DNA from: Brevibacillus laterosporus
Lineage (GTDB): Bacteria > Bacillota > Bacilli > Brevibacillales > Brevibacillaceae
DNA length: 64,000 nt
Direction: 5' to 3'
NCBI RefSeq assembly: GCF_030489605.1
Contig: NZ_JAUKFY010000010.1
Span: 62,001-126,000, forward strand
Shown: positions 1 through 10,017 of the stretch, piece after piece
Layout: every line of letters begins with the position of its first letter
Position numbering within the stretch: position 1 is the first letter of the stretch
Made by a program: the position numbers and the translations under genes
Notes under the pieces: model-generated
The model's database searches: none
The model's input: only the letters and a program-made list of their open reading frames with translations
Told to the model about the DNA's origin: nothing

Positions 1-1037
1 ATGAAAACGAAGCGGAAATTGTGAGACTTATATTCGAATTATTTACAAAACCGAACAATCTCGTAAAGGGTATTAATGGAATTGCTCATTATCTTACAAA
101 AAAAAATATACCGACAAAACGCGGAGCAAATGTCTGGCACCGTCAAGTAGTTCGACAGATCCTTCAAAATCGTGCATACATCGGAGAGTTTTATCAAAAT
201 CGTTGGAACACGGAGGGAATGTTAGGCAATAAGCATAGAGCTCCAGAGGAACGTATCCCAATGAGGGAACGCCCGAAAGAGGAGTGGATTCAAGTACAGT
301 GTCCAGCCATTATCAGGAAAGAAACGTATGAACACGCACAACAGTTAATGAACGAGTCACGGCGCAGATGGGCGAAGGAGAGCAACCACAGATATCTTTT
401 AAGTGGGCTGGTACGCTGTGGAAATTGCGAGAATACCATGACAGGTAGAAAATCAAATAACTGGGGAAAGCCCATACTTGAATATACGGATGTAAAAAAT
501 TTCTCTGGTGCGAAACATTTTGGTTGCGGCAGGAAAATAAAAGCAAAGGAGCTGGAGAATGAGGTATGGAGAACAATTCGGACCTGGCTGAATCAACCGA
601 ACGAAATTGCGGCAGCAAGTGAGATAGTGCAGCTTGATCAAAATTCTTCATTGGAGGAAGCTGAGATATCTCGATTGGAAAAAGAGGTCGTAAAGGCGAA
701 GTCGGGGAGAAAACGGCTGCTTATGTTATTTTCTCAAGGGCTTGATATATCCCAAGAAGAGATTCAACAATCTATTCGCGAGCTTAAAGAAAGAGAAGCA
801 GCATTAACAAAGGAACTAACTGCTCTTACAGCTTCTGTTTTGCATCAGGAAAGGAACAGGCATAGACAGAGCCAGCTTCAGGAGGCTGTCGAATATTACC
901 TGAATAAAGGACGGGAGGAGCTTACCTTTGAAGAGAAACAGAAAATGATTCGTCACATCGTCCGTGAAGTAAGAGTTTTTGAGGACAGTGTAGAGATTTA
1001 CACATTCTAACCATGTATCACTAATGACTTTAAAATG
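1..1037. mobile_element. Right end of a putative first sigK-intervening element
   Basis: This region holds the end of a serine recombinase and then about 27 bp that do not resemble sigK. Sigma-K sequence begins abruptly at 1038 with codons for E-I-L-M-H-L-R, in the middle of the conserved run C-I-E-N-E-I-L-M-H. The last element bases (A-A-T-G at 1034-1037) resemble the A-A-T-G-A core used at the other junction. The boundary is therefore placed near 1034-1040. The left end is outside the window. The element is inferred from the missing sigK N-terminus and the adjacent recombinase; decay or a partial duplication of sigK could give the same picture. Confidence 0.5.
3..1010 (+). CDS. Large serine recombinase, C-terminal part (cut by window edge)
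   Basis: The frame is open from base 3 and lacks the catalytic resolvase domain, which must lie left of the window. What is visible is the recombinase domain (pattern F-E-L-F ... W-H-R-Q-V-V-R-Q-I-L-Q-N-R-A-Y-I-G), a zinc ribbon with one clear C-G-N-C pair (about residues 130-133) and a later G-C-G, then a coiled coil with many Lys and Glu, as in SpoIVCA and phage integrases. It is a different protein from the second recombinase at 1165-2712. Its stop is only 27 bp before the point where sigK-like sequence starts (1038), so it abuts a junction, as integrase genes normally do. I infer that it moves an element lying mostly left of the window and ending here. Confidence 0.85.
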   Translation, partial: ENEAEIVRLIFELFTKPNNLVKGINGIAHYLTKKNIPTKRGANVWHRQVVRQILQNRAYIGEFYQNRWNTEGMLGNKHRAPEERIPMRERPKEEWIQVQCPAIIRKETYEHAQQLMNESRRRWAKESNHRYLLSGLVRCGNCENTMTGRKSNNWGKPILEYTDVKNFSGAKHFGCGRKIKAKELENEVWRTIRTWLNQPNEIAAASEIVQLDQNSSLEEAEISRLEKEVVKAKSGRKRLLMLFSQGLDISQEEIQQSIRELKEREAALTKELTALTASVLHQERNRHRQSQLQEAVEYYLNKGREELTFEEKQKMIRHIVREVRVFEDSVEIYTF

Positions 1038-1127
1038 GAAATTCTGATGCACCTACGTAGTTTGAAAAAAACCAAAAAGGATGTATCTCTGCATGATCCG
1101 ATTGGAATGGATAAAGAAGGAAATGAA
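1038..1127 (+). CDS. sigK: sigK middle segment (split mother-cell sigma factor)
   Basis: Thirty codons read [30 protein letters not shown], near-identical to the part of sigma-K that follows region 2.4. There is no start codon with a ribosome binding site, and the first roughly 107 residues of sigma-K are absent. At the right the frame enters foreign sequence after A-A-T-G-A-A (1122-1127) and stops at 1179-1181. Joining at A-A-T-G-A-A to the copy at 8873-8878 continues in frame as [12 protein letters not shown], the expected sigma-K sequence. This matches the spoIVCB/spoIIIC arrangement of B. subtilis, where the break is at the same position. Confidence 0.85.
1122..1127 (+). other. Left recombination core AATGAA of the skin-like element
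   Basis: A-A-T-G-A-A occurs exactly where sigma-K homology stops. The same six bases occur at 8873-8878 where homology resumes, and both lie in the same codon phase (Asn-Glu). B. subtilis skin recombines at the five-base core AATGA (established knowledge). Beyond the six bases the two copies differ. Confidence 0.75.
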
Positions 1128-1128
1128 T

Positions 1129-1167
1129 TGACACTTAGATGTTATCCATCTGAGTGTCAATTTTTTA
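1129..1167 (+). terminator. Rho-independent terminator just inside the element
   Basis: A 13-bp stem (1129-1141 with 1147-1159, one G-T pair), a five-base loop and a run of six T at 1161-1166. It starts one base after the recombination core. In the unexcised state it would end any transcript coming through the upstream sigK pieces; excision would remove it. Confidence 0.8.
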
Positions 1168-2712
1168 TTGTGGTAATTTAGGATACAGGGTTATCTCAAA
1201 CTGGTCGTTTCGTTGATGCTTTTCCTTCCGATAGATCACTTTATCGAGGACTGATTTTATCAGATGATTTTTTTTGGCAGGGTCATCTGTTTTTTCATAT
1301 AAATCTATTACTGTTTCAACCCTAGGAATCATGTCATGCTGCGCTTTTTCTTTTTGTAGTTCCAGACGTAATTCTTCTTGTGCTTGGATAATAGCTGCTT
1401 TTGTAGCGTCTATGCGTGTTGTTAAGCGGTGTGATCTGTCTGTGTATGTTGTTTCGTCATAGATGCCGCGTTCCAAAAGGTCGTGTAATTTAGACTTTTG
1501 ATTTTCTAATTTCTTTATTTCACGTGTCAGACTTTTTACAGCAAATTCCTTCAGTTTGATAGAGCTGGTACTTGCTTCAGGCTCTTTATATGCATCCCAA
1601 TTGGCTTTATAATGTTTTAGCCATTTCTTCAAATTTTTTATGATGGCGTTTTCTACATAATCAAAGCGGCTGCTTTTATTTGTGCAAAGCTGGTTATAGC
1701 ATTTCAAATGTGGTGCATGATCCCCATATGGACGGTAAACCATAGATGATCCGCATAGATCACATTTGATAACACCAGCGAATGGGTTCGTAATGCCATT
1801 TACCAATTGATAAGGAACATGGTATTTCTTTTTTAAGATTTCCTGCGCTTTATAAAATAACTCTTCCGAAACTAAAGGTGCATGCTTCCCCTTAGCATCA
1901 ATCCATTCTTCTTGGGGGCGAAGTTTTTTTTCGCTCTTTTTTGTTACATCCGTGGATTTCTTGAAGCTTGTTTTTTTCCACTGTACACGCCCGATGTAGA
2001 CAGCGTTTTTTAAGATGACTAGGACGGATGGGGCCGTCCATGGTTTTTCTGTATAAGTTTTATAGCCAAGCTTGTTTAACTGATTAGCAATATGACTTGT
2101 TCCGAGTCGTTTTTGGTAGTCATCATGTGCATACCATTCGAAAATCATTTTCACAACAGGTGCTTGTTCGGGATGGGGAATGAGGTATCGTTCTTTTCCC
2201 TTCTTTTCAATTAAATATCCATATGGTGGGCGAGTCCCTATGTAATTGCCGTCCTCAATGGAACGAATGCGTCCGCCCTGTAGCCGGCGATTGATGATTT
2301 TTAGCTCTTTTCGAGCCATAAATGCTTCGAATTCGCTGTACTCTTCGTCCCACTCATCCTCTAGGTCATAGATTTTTCGGGGGGTAATGATCTTAGTTTT
2401 AGATTGGCGGAATGTTTCAAGAATCAGGCCTTGCTCCTGCATATTACCGCGTCCAAGGCGATCCATATCCATCACCAGTACAGCATCATATGCATGTGCT
2501 TGAACTTCTTTTAAAAGCTCTTGCATTTCTGGGCGATAGAGGAGACTTTCTCCAGAGACGATTTCCTCACGAATTTTGACGATATTTAGTTGCAACTGCT
2601 TTGCCACCTTCAGCAAGGCTTTTTTGTGTTTTGCAAGGGTTTCCCCTTCGCCACGAGATTCTGCTTCGAGGTCTGCTCGGGATTTGCGCAGATAAATAGC
2701 AATGCGTTTCAT
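1165..2712 (-). CDS. spoIVCA: Serine recombinase, SpoIVCA (CisA)-like
   Basis: This 515-residue large serine recombinase is close in length to SpoIVCA (500). The resolvase domain has the nucleophile Ser11 in Y-L-R-K-S and the D-R-L-G-R motif near residue 95. The recombinase domain (about 165-275) includes R-P-P-Y-G-Y. A four-Cys zinc ribbon follows (C-D-L-C ... C-Y-N-Q-L-C, about 330-365), then a coiled coil. The ATG at 2712 is chosen because GGGAGG lies six bases upstream; an upstream in-frame start at 2739 has no such site. Its 3' end reaches 37 bp from the sigK core, convergent with sigK. The inferred role is excision of the 1128-8872 element in the mother cell so that sigK is rejoined. 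The symbol rests on context plus family, not an alignment. Confidence 0.85.
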   Translation of the reverse strand: MKRIAIYLRKSRADLEAESRGEGETLAKHKKALLKVAKQLQLNIVKIREEIVSGESLLYRPEMQELLKEVQAHAYDAVLVMDMDRLGRGNMQEQGLILETFRQSKTKIITPRKIYDLEDEWDEEYSEFEAFMARKELKIINRRLQGGRIRSIEDGNYIGTRPPYGYLIEKKGKERYLIPHPEQAPVVKMIFEWYAHDDYQKRLGTSHIANQLNKLGYKTYTEKPWTAPSVLVILKNAVYIGRVQWKKTSFKKSTDVTKKSEKKLRPQEEWIDAKGKHAPLVSEELFYKAQEILKKKYHVPYQLVNGITNPFAGVIKCDLCGSSMVYRPYGDHAPHLKCYNQLCTNKSSRFDYVENAIIKNLKKWLKHYKANWDAYKEPEASTSSIKLKEFAVKSLTREIKKLENQKSKLHDLLERGIYDETTYTDRSHRLTTRIDATKAAIIQAQEELRLELQKEKAQHDMIPRVETVIDLYEKTDDPAKKNHLIKSVLDKVIYRKEKHQRNDQFEITLYPKLPQ

Positions 2713-2889
2713 ACGATACCTCCCGAAAAGCAAGATCATGCCTATGATAAATGAAATCCATTGGCTTAAGCAAAATGAGTAGAAATAATTTGTAAAAAAT
2801 CCTATATTGATGTGTTCGAATTAAGCAATAAAATCAGGATTGTCCCATTGCCATCACCTCATATAGATAAAGCGAGGAGGGATCATTAC

Positions 2890-3048
2890 ATGAAGTACGA
2901 TATGTCCATTCAAGATGGCCAAACCATTGTGAATATCGTAGCTCCGTCCCCTATGACAGAGGAGGAAAAGCAAAAGGTTCTCCGTGATTATCACAACGCA
3001 GGCTGGGCCATTATCAAATCCCTTTATGCAAAAGATGCTTCGGTATGA
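2890..3048 (+). CDS. Small hypothetical protein, 52 aa
   Basis: The ATG at 2890 follows GGAGG by nine bases, which fixes the start; an upstream in-frame ATG at 2812 has no ribosome binding site. The product starts M-K-Y-D-M-S-I-Q-D-G and ends in a hydrophilic helix-like stretch (E-E-E-K-Q-K-V-L-R-D-Y-H-N-A-G-W). There is no signal peptide or membrane segment. It lies inside the skin-like element, divergent from the recombinase. I do not recognise the family; small proteins of this kind are common in prophage remnants. Confidence 0.6.
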   Translation: MKYDMSIQDGQTIVNIVAPSPMTEEEKQKVLRDYHNAGWAIIKSLYAKDASV

Positions 3049-3276
3049 CCGCCCAATCTGGGCGTGATGGACAAGCTTGCAAATATTTCCTTCCTTTGCA
3101 GATATTATTGATCAAAAGGTAATCCGTTAGATGTAGAACGGACCGTACAAGATGGATTTCCCTATTTGTTATTTCAAACCGTCCTCTTTCTTTTATATAA
3201 TCCAGAATATGCTTCTTAAGCTGGAGGTATGTTTGGAGATTGCCAAGAGTACAGCTTTGTTCCACTCTATATAATA

Positions 3277-3299
3277 AAAGACCTCTCTAATGAGAGGCC
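3277..3299 (-). terminator. Terminator of the 39-aa secreted peptide gene
   Basis: Read on the minus strand: C-C-T-C-T-C, loop ATTA, G-A-G-A-G-G, then TCTTTTATTATA. It lies 10 bp beyond the stop codon of the peptide gene at 3309-3428 and supports that gene as a transcription unit. Confidence 0.7.
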
Positions 3300-3308
3300 T
3301 GAGGATCA

Positions 3309-3428
3309 TTAAAATATTAATTCACAACCTTGAGGGTATCCGCACATAGGTTTAGCTGCTGCATATGAACTAGTAGAAATAGAGAACACTAAAAATGCAG
3401 CAAATGCAATAGTCACAAACTTTTTCAT
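3309..3428 (-). CDS. Secreted 39-aa peptide with two cysteines
   Basis: The ATG at 3428 follows the ribosome binding site G-G-T-G-G-T-G-A. The protein begins M-K-K-F-V-T-I-A-F-A-A-F-L-V-F and has a textbook signal peptide ending about S-S-Y-A-A-A (residue 23-25). The mature part would be only about 15 residues: K-P-M-C-G-Y-P-Q-G-C-E-L-I-F after one or two Ala. Two Cys six residues apart could form a small disulfide loop. A terminator follows directly. No immunity or export gene is next to it, so an antimicrobial role is not supported; a secreted signal or spore-associated peptide is equally possible. I do not recognise the family. Confidence 0.7.
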   Translation of the reverse strand: MKKFVTIAFAAFLVFSISTSSYAAAKPMCGYPQGCELIF

Positions 3429-3620
3429 TATGTCACCACCTTTTTGCAATATTCAGATATTAGCATAACACAGATTGAAATATTTGGATATAAATAATAA
3501 AACTTTTTTATCAGGAACAAATATGTGTTGCATATTCTTAAAGATTTGTTGTCACAAAATCCCTGGTGCTGGATCAAATGAATAGACAAAAAAATGAAAA
3601 AAGAGAGGATGACATTTTCG

Positions 3621-4394
3621 ATGAAAAAGCAAGCATTCGCAGCAGTATGTATGATGACTTTCATGCTATCAACCACTGCCCCTTTTTGTCCAGTATTAGC
3701 AGAAGCCGTGAATAATAAAGCTAGTAAGGAAAAACAAACCTTACATATTGATCAAGTGATTGCAGAAATAAATCAAAAGAAGCCAATTTCTGTTTACTTT
3801 GAAGCAACAGACATTACTCATGATCTCAAAAACGGAAAGCTTCAGAAATCTACTAGTTATATAAAGAATTGGGATAATACAATAAAGGGTGAAGAGCGCA
3901 TAGAAATAAGAGAGAATAGGAAAATACAGTATTCTGTCAGCAAAGCAGGTAAGACAACAAAGTATATAACAGGGGATAAGGAAGCCATCCTTTATCAAAA
4001 GGGATCAAATTCCGAAAATAATGTAATCAATAAAGTAAAAAAAGATTTGGACTTCCGAATCATAAATAAAAAACATACTTCTCCTGATACGAAAAAGACC
4101 GTTCAGGTTGTAGAAGAGTCATTACTTAATCGACCGGTTTATCATATCTCTTTAAAAACGGAAATAGCAAGAAACGGGAAATCCAATGTATCCTATCAAG
4201 ACTGGTGGATTGATAAAGAAACGGGCTTTAAATTAAAGTCTACTGGAAACTGAAATAATAACAGACAAACCCATGAGTATACGGTAACCAACGTTAATTT
4301 TAAGCCTACATTTAGTGAAAAAGATTTTATATTTGAATTACCAGTAGGGGTAACATTAGTAAACGAGGAAAGATTGAAAAAGAAATTAGAATAA
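3621..4394 (+). pseudogene. Secreted LolA/YdcC-like protein with in-frame TGA
   Basis: The reading frame starts with a signal peptide (M-K-K-Q-A-F-A-A-V-C ... V-L-A-E-A) and runs 210 residues to TGA at 4251-4253. The same frame then continues for 46 more residues to TAA at 4392-4394, with E-Y-T-V-T-N-V-N-F ... F-E-L-P-V-G-V, the usual C-terminal strand pattern of LolA-fold lipoprotein-sorting/YdcC-like proteins; the W-W-I-D-K-E-T-G-F motif lies just before the stop. The TGA is therefore probably a nonsense mutation that removes the last strands, or a sequencing error. The start at 3621 gives a proper signal peptide and has G-A-G-G 12 bases upstream; other in-frame ATGs at 3594 and 3609 are less well placed. 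Confidence 0.7.
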
Positions 4395-4401
4395 AAAGAA
4401 A

Positions 4402-4432
4402 GCATCCATCTTGGGTGCTTTTTACTTTTCTA
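4402..4432 (+). terminator. Terminator after the LolA-like gene
   Basis: A-A-G-C-A-T-C-C-A, loop TCT, T-G-G-G-T-G-C-T-T, then TTTACTTTT. It lies a few bases after the second stop (4394), not after the internal TGA, which fits the longer frame being the ancestral gene. Confidence 0.75.
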
Positions 4433-4517
4433 TCAAAGGGTACATTCTTCTTAGATAGACGAACACCTAATAAATGATAAATAGGCTACTCGAAATTACA
4501 TAGATTTTTAAACCCAT

Positions 4518-4554
4518 CAGAAAGGGAGTGAGCTCATGACTTACCCCCTTTCTG
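4518..4554. repeat. Inverted repeat in the gap between two element genes
   Basis: CAGAAAGGG (4518-4526) pairs with CCCTTTCTG (4546-4554) around a 19-base loop containing the palindrome GAGCTC. Neither strand has a clear T run, so the role is open. The rest of 4433-4655 shows no gene. Confidence 0.5.
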
Positions 4555-4655
4555 GTTGCTGTTAAGGGATTTTGTCTTGCTAATAATACATCGTACCTGA
4601 AAATTTTAGGTCGATTTTTTCTAACATACAAAAATGACAAGACAACAGTATGGTA

Positions 4656-5060
4656 TTAATCGGCTACTCTTTCAATCGTAGGTGCTATTGCTATTGGTGG
4701 AATTGACAACGTCCACGCTTTTGCAAATACATTCAACTTTTCACCCAGAACATAATGGTCACCAGCAGATACAGGGACTCTTAAAATTTTGTTTTGAGAA
4801 GCTAATTCCCACCAATCATCTTGGTAAGAAAGTGCTTCTTCTTTTGTAGAAGTATTGGCTACAACCATGTATATATCATCAATCGAAATAACGTAGCCAG
4901 TGAAAGGCTGTTGCTCCTCCTGCTCAACAGAAGAAATAGAGGAGTTCTGTAAAGAGGATTGAGTTGAATCCGCAAAAGCAGGTGTTACCCCCATTGTGAA
5001 TCCAAAGCCTAATGCAAGAGTGGTTACTGCCGTTACTAATTTGTTTTTTGAAATTTTCAT
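4656..5060 (-). CDS. Secreted DUF3221-like protein, 134 aa
   Basis: The product has a signal peptide (M-K-I-S-K-N-K-L-V-T ... P-A-F-A-D, cleavage near residue 30) and a single small domain: G-Y-V-I-S-I-D-D-I-Y-M-V-V-A-N, then E-A-L-S-Y and a final V-F-A-K-A-W. This pattern resembles DUF3221 proteins such as YobA of Bacillus; function unknown. The ATG at 5060 follows GGAGG by ten bases, and a TTG two codons upstream (5066) is an alternative with four-base spacing. It is transcribed opposite to its neighbours, so it has its own promoter. The family call is from pattern memory and should be treated as moderate. Confidence 0.7.
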   Translation of the reverse strand: MKISKNKLVTAVTTLALGFGFTMGVTPAFADSTQSSLQNSSISSVEQEEQQPFTGYVISIDDIYMVVANTSTKEEALSYQDDWWELASQNKILRVPVSAGDHYVLGEKLNVFAKAWTLSIPPIAIAPTIERVAD

Positions 5061-7186
<2,126 letters not shown>

Positions 7187-7242
7187 AAAAATGAGTTACC
7201 TATCTTATCATACAAACAAACTGCACTATTAAGCGCTCTTAG

Positions 7243-7270
7243 GCTGTCGAGGAAACTCGACAGCTTTTAT
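7243..7270 (+). terminator. Terminator of the collagen-like gene
   Basis: GCTGTCGAG, GAAA tetraloop, CTCGACAGC, then TTTTAT. Perfect nine-base stem 57 bp after the stop. Confidence 0.9.
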
Positions 7271-7595
7271 ACGTTTTCATAGGGTATGAACGGAGAGAAC
7301 AGTGAAAAGCACATCACTGTGAAAACTGGTTCCCGTTTGATGATAAGAACGCTAAAGGCAGGACTTTCATGAACTGATACGCTGTAAAACGGATAAAAAA
7401 CGAAAAGTCCCCCATCGCTTTTGATGATAACAAATGAACTAATAAGAAATGAAATACCTGTAGGAAACAAATCAACCACAAAATTTGCCAGTAAACTGAC
7501 GGATGGTCTTTTGCTATATTTCGGATGATTTATGGCAATCTTATCACATGCGGAATAGACTGAAATAAAAAGCGATAGTGGAGGGAAAGAAATAA
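7271..7595. other. Intergenic, no gene called
   Basis: I see no plus-strand gene with a ribosome binding site here. A 112-codon minus-strand frame (7267-7605) overlaps the terminator and the start of the next small gene and has no ribosome binding site, so it is left out. Confidence 0.5.
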
Positions 7596-7721
7596 ATGGC
7601 TTCAAAGTCAGATGATTCCCTTTCAGCGGAGGATTTAGGGATAATAGCTGCTGTAATTGTTCTTATTGGAGACCTTGTAGCTCTCTATAGTTTACTGAAA
7701 GCAAAACAGGAGAAAAAATGA
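7596..7721 (+). CDS. Small membrane protein, 41 aa
   Basis: ATG at 7596, ten bases after GGAGGG. The product M-A-S-K-S-D-D-S-L-S-A-E-D-L-G has an acidic head, one transmembrane helix (about residues 15-35, G-I-I-A-A-V-I-V-L-I-G-D-L-V-A-L) and a basic tail (K-A-K-Q-E-K-K), predicting the N-terminus outside. It is the last intact gene before the right end of the element. I do not recognise the family; it is not obviously a holin or toxin. Coding is supported by the start signals and the coherent membrane pattern only. Confidence 0.6.
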   Translation: MASKSDDSLSAEDLGIIAAVIVLIGDLVALYSLLKAKQEKK

Positions 7722-8092
7722 AAAGCCTTTATTTTTATTTGGAAGGCCATGCATATCTACAAGGACTTTTATACCGAAATATTTAGGTTCTCTTTAAAGA
7801 TTTAACGAAGGTTGCAGTAAAGTGCTATTCAACACCAGATTTAAGGTCTCCGATAAACTCCTGGTTGTTGTTTTTGTTGGATCATTCCGTTAGACAGCCC
7901 TTATTGTGGTATAAAAATACATTCATTACATCTGGTTGTATCTTTATAATTAATTCCATTACTCTTTATTCTTTTTACTGATAGCTCCATATCTACAAAC
8001 CTTATCATCCATTAATTAAATTTTTTAAAACAAACCTATTTTATTAATATAGTCAATTATTACTATTCTGTTCAGCATCCTTTATAAGGAAA

Positions 8093-8133
8093 GCCGGTTC
8101 TACTATCTAATGTAGTAAAACCGGTAATTTTTG
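8093..8133 (+). terminator. Possible terminator
   Basis: CCGGTTCTAC near 8094 and GTAGTAAAACCGG near 8112-8124 form an imperfect stem followed by TAATTTTT. No upstream gene is assigned. Confidence 0.45.
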
Positions 8134-8556
8134 CTTGTATGGAGTCTGATAGTAAAACTGCGTGATAAGATCCAATATAAGTAAAGACTTAAAAACTTGT
8201 ACAGAGCAAAGCGGGGGCTTAGTCTATGATGAATAAATCAATAGATTTGCATTAAACTTGAGTGGTATTGTGCTATAATCACCTTCCATATTTGGTTGGA
8301 ATAAGTTGACTGCTAGCAATGTTCCGCAGGCTTCATAGTCGAAGCGGATGCTCACATGTAAGCCTTTCTTCCCCTTGTATTCACCCTGGCGTGCATAGAT
8401 TTCGTGCACAAATGGAAAACCGTTGTTGTCTGAGAGGACAGACAATCGGAGCTTCAAGGGATCCAGTTACAATGAAGTATTCAAGATTACTGCCAACTTT
8501 GCCCCTTTCAGATTGGAAGTTATGACGCTAATGCTATGCTTTGAAATATGTAAATG

Positions 8557-8592
8557 CAAGTGAAAACAGCCACCCGCGATTGAATGGCTGCT
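8557..8592 (-). terminator. Possible minus-strand terminator
   Basis: CAGCCA and TGGCTG pair around about 12 bases; on the minus strand TTTTCACTT follows. It would serve the decayed membrane-protein fragment on that strand. Confidence 0.4.
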
Positions 8593-8869
8593 TGATAATG
8601 CTTTCGACTATAATAAAGCTCCAGTAAAGGTGATCCCTCCAATTATTGCTGTTGCCAGACCTATTTACCCGAAAATAAAAACCGAATGATAAAAGAAGAA
8701 GAAGTATTCAAAAGCTTGTTTAGAGAGCTGAATAATAAAGCACGTTAAATTACACAAATAAGGCTTTAAAGGGATACTTACAGAAGGGAATAGTGGATAA
8801 AAGTATGCATGCTACTCGAATGTTCTACCTATTACAAAAAACATCTGATCATATAGATAACCTCAAGGG

Positions 8870-9166
8870 GTGAATGAAATTACCCTGATAGATGTTCTGG
8901 GCACAGAAACAGATGAGGTAGTAGATGCAGTGCAACTGAAGCTGGAAAGCAACAAGATTTATCAACATATTCATATTTTAGATGAACGTGAAAAAGAGGT
9001 CATCATCGGTCGTTTTGGCCTTGATCAAGACAAGGAAAAAACACAACGGGAAATAGCGCGTGAATTGGGTATTTCTCGCTCATATGTATCTCGTATTGAA
9101 AAAAGAGCATTGATGAAGCTGTTTCATGAGTTTTATCGAACGAAACAGACGCAGGGCGGGAGATGA
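8870..9166 (+). CDS. spoIIIC: sigK C-terminal segment (SpoIIIC equivalent)
   Basis: This 98-residue frame is the C-terminal part of sigma-[19 protein letters not shown], then the region 4 core [15 protein letters not shown] and the helix-turn-helix [27 protein letters not shown]. The N-terminal sigma domain is missing. A GTG at 8870 after AAGGGG could start translation, but the product alone would lack core-binding region 2. The A-A-T-G-A-A at 8873-8878 matches the core at 1122-1127 in phase, so excision of the element gives a continuous reading frame with the middle segment. sigma-K drives late mother-cell genes (coat, exosporium). Confidence 0.9.
   Translation: MNEITLIDVLGTETDEVVDAVQLKLESNKIYQHIHILDEREKEVIIGRFGLDQDKEKTQREIARELGISRSYVSRIEKRALMKLFHEFYRTKQTQGGR
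8873..8878 (+). other. Right recombination core AATGAA of the skin-like element
   Basis: Same six bases and codon phase as 1122-1127; contains the five-base core AATGA known from B. subtilis skin. Sigma-K homology starts exactly here. Confidence 0.75.
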
Positions 9167-9175
9167 TTTGATCAT

Positions 9176-9213
9176 GGGGGAGTACAAGAGACACATCAAT
9201 CGAACACTCCCCC
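9176..9213. repeat. Hairpin after sigK
   Basis: GGGGGAGT (9176-9183) pairs with ACTCCCCC (9206-9213) around 22 bases. No T run follows on the plus strand (AAAAATTAC), so it may stabilise the 3' end rather than act as a standard terminator. Confidence 0.5.
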
Positions 9214-9348
9214 AAAAATTACATCATTGATCCGTACCTTTGTTATCTAAATGCTTAGAACCAATACATAGAAAAGTTCAAGTATTGAAACTTTTTTTAT
9301 TGATGGTTTACTTAACGTATAAGGAAAAGAACATAAGGGATGTGGCAT

Positions 9349-9795
9349 ATGATTACGAATCTTCATGTAAGCGACGAAGAAATAGCTAAAAAAATTCTTA
9401 ACGTACAAATTCCTGCATATAAAATAGAGGCAGAGATCATTCATTTTTACGGAATTCCTCAATTAAAAGACACAGTTGAAACCATTCGGACATGCAATGA
9501 AAATTTTTTAGGCTATATGATTGAGCAGGAATTGGCAGGGGTTATTTCTTATACGGCGGATCAAAATCATATTGAGATCTGTCGATTAGTGGTTCACCCC
9601 TACCATTTTCGAAAAGGCATAGCCAGAAGCTTGGTGGGTTATGTAATAGAGAATGTAGCCAAAGGAAAGAAAATAACGGTTAGTACTGGGGCAAAGAATA
9701 TTCCGGCGAAAAAACTCTATTCGATGTTTGGATTTATAGAAGTAAAAGACATTGAAGTTGCCCCTAATGTCTTTATTACATTATTGGAAAAATAG
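9349..9795 (+). CDS. GNAT-family N-acetyltransferase
   Basis: 148 residues. The acetyl-CoA binding region reads I-C-R-L-V-V-H-P-Y-H-F-R-K-G-I-A-R-S-L-V, the family motif A (R/Q-x-x-G-x-A), followed by A-K-K-L-Y-S-M-F-G-F, the usual motif B. The substrate cannot be told. The ATG at 9349 is chosen because AAGGGA lies eight bases upstream; an ATG three codons earlier overlaps that site. Monocistronic, just downstream of the sigK tail, in what is probably chromosomal backbone. Confidence 0.85.
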   Translation: MITNLHVSDEEIAKKILNVQIPAYKIEAEIIHFYGIPQLKDTVETIRTCNENFLGYMIEQELAGVISYTADQNHIEICRLVVHPYHFRKGIARSLVGYVIENVAKGKKITVSTGAKNIPAKKLYSMFGFIEVKDIEVAPNVFITLLEK

Positions 9796-10017
9796 ACAAA
9801 TACGTAATAATCATGGATCATGATGAACGTATGAAATCTCGTTCGAGAGGAACCTACGACTATTTCATGGGCTAGTCTTGGTCAGTCTGAAAATCTTGTA
9901 ACTGTGATGTGTAGATAAAGATGTTAAAGGTCATTACATTTACTTTAGGATGATTGGAGAAAAAGTGATATAATTTGATTATTCAGTCATTTATCCAATA
10001 ATAAGGAAGTGTTCAGA

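Larger units (their letters stand above)
7722..8869. other. Decayed 1.1 kb region at the right end of the element
   Basis: No intact gene with start signals was found. Fragments look like gene remains: minus-strand 8224-8457 (K-L-R-L-S-V-L-S-D-N-N-G-F-P-F, no ribosome binding site); a minus-strand tail near 8605-8710 where I-G-L-A-T-A-I-I-G-G-I-T-F-T-G-A-L-L follows an in-frame stop and a frame change; and a plus-strand 20-codon tail ending at 8748. Hairpins occur at 8093-8125 and about 8557-8592. This is what an old prophage end looks like. Confidence 0.5.

Noticed and set aside
3014-3265. 83-codon minus-strand frame overlapping the 52-aa gene
   Set aside because: No start signal and it overlaps a better supported gene end.
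3309-3428. Bacteriocin cluster around the secreted peptide
   Set aside because: No modification, immunity or transporter gene is adjacent.
7267-7605. 112-codon minus-strand frame
   Set aside because: No ribosome binding site; overlaps a terminator and the start of the 41-residue gene.
8224-8457. 77-codon minus-strand frame
   Set aside because: Starts at a TTG without a ribosome binding site just after a stop; sequence looks like the end of a decayed gene. Kept only as part of the decayed region.
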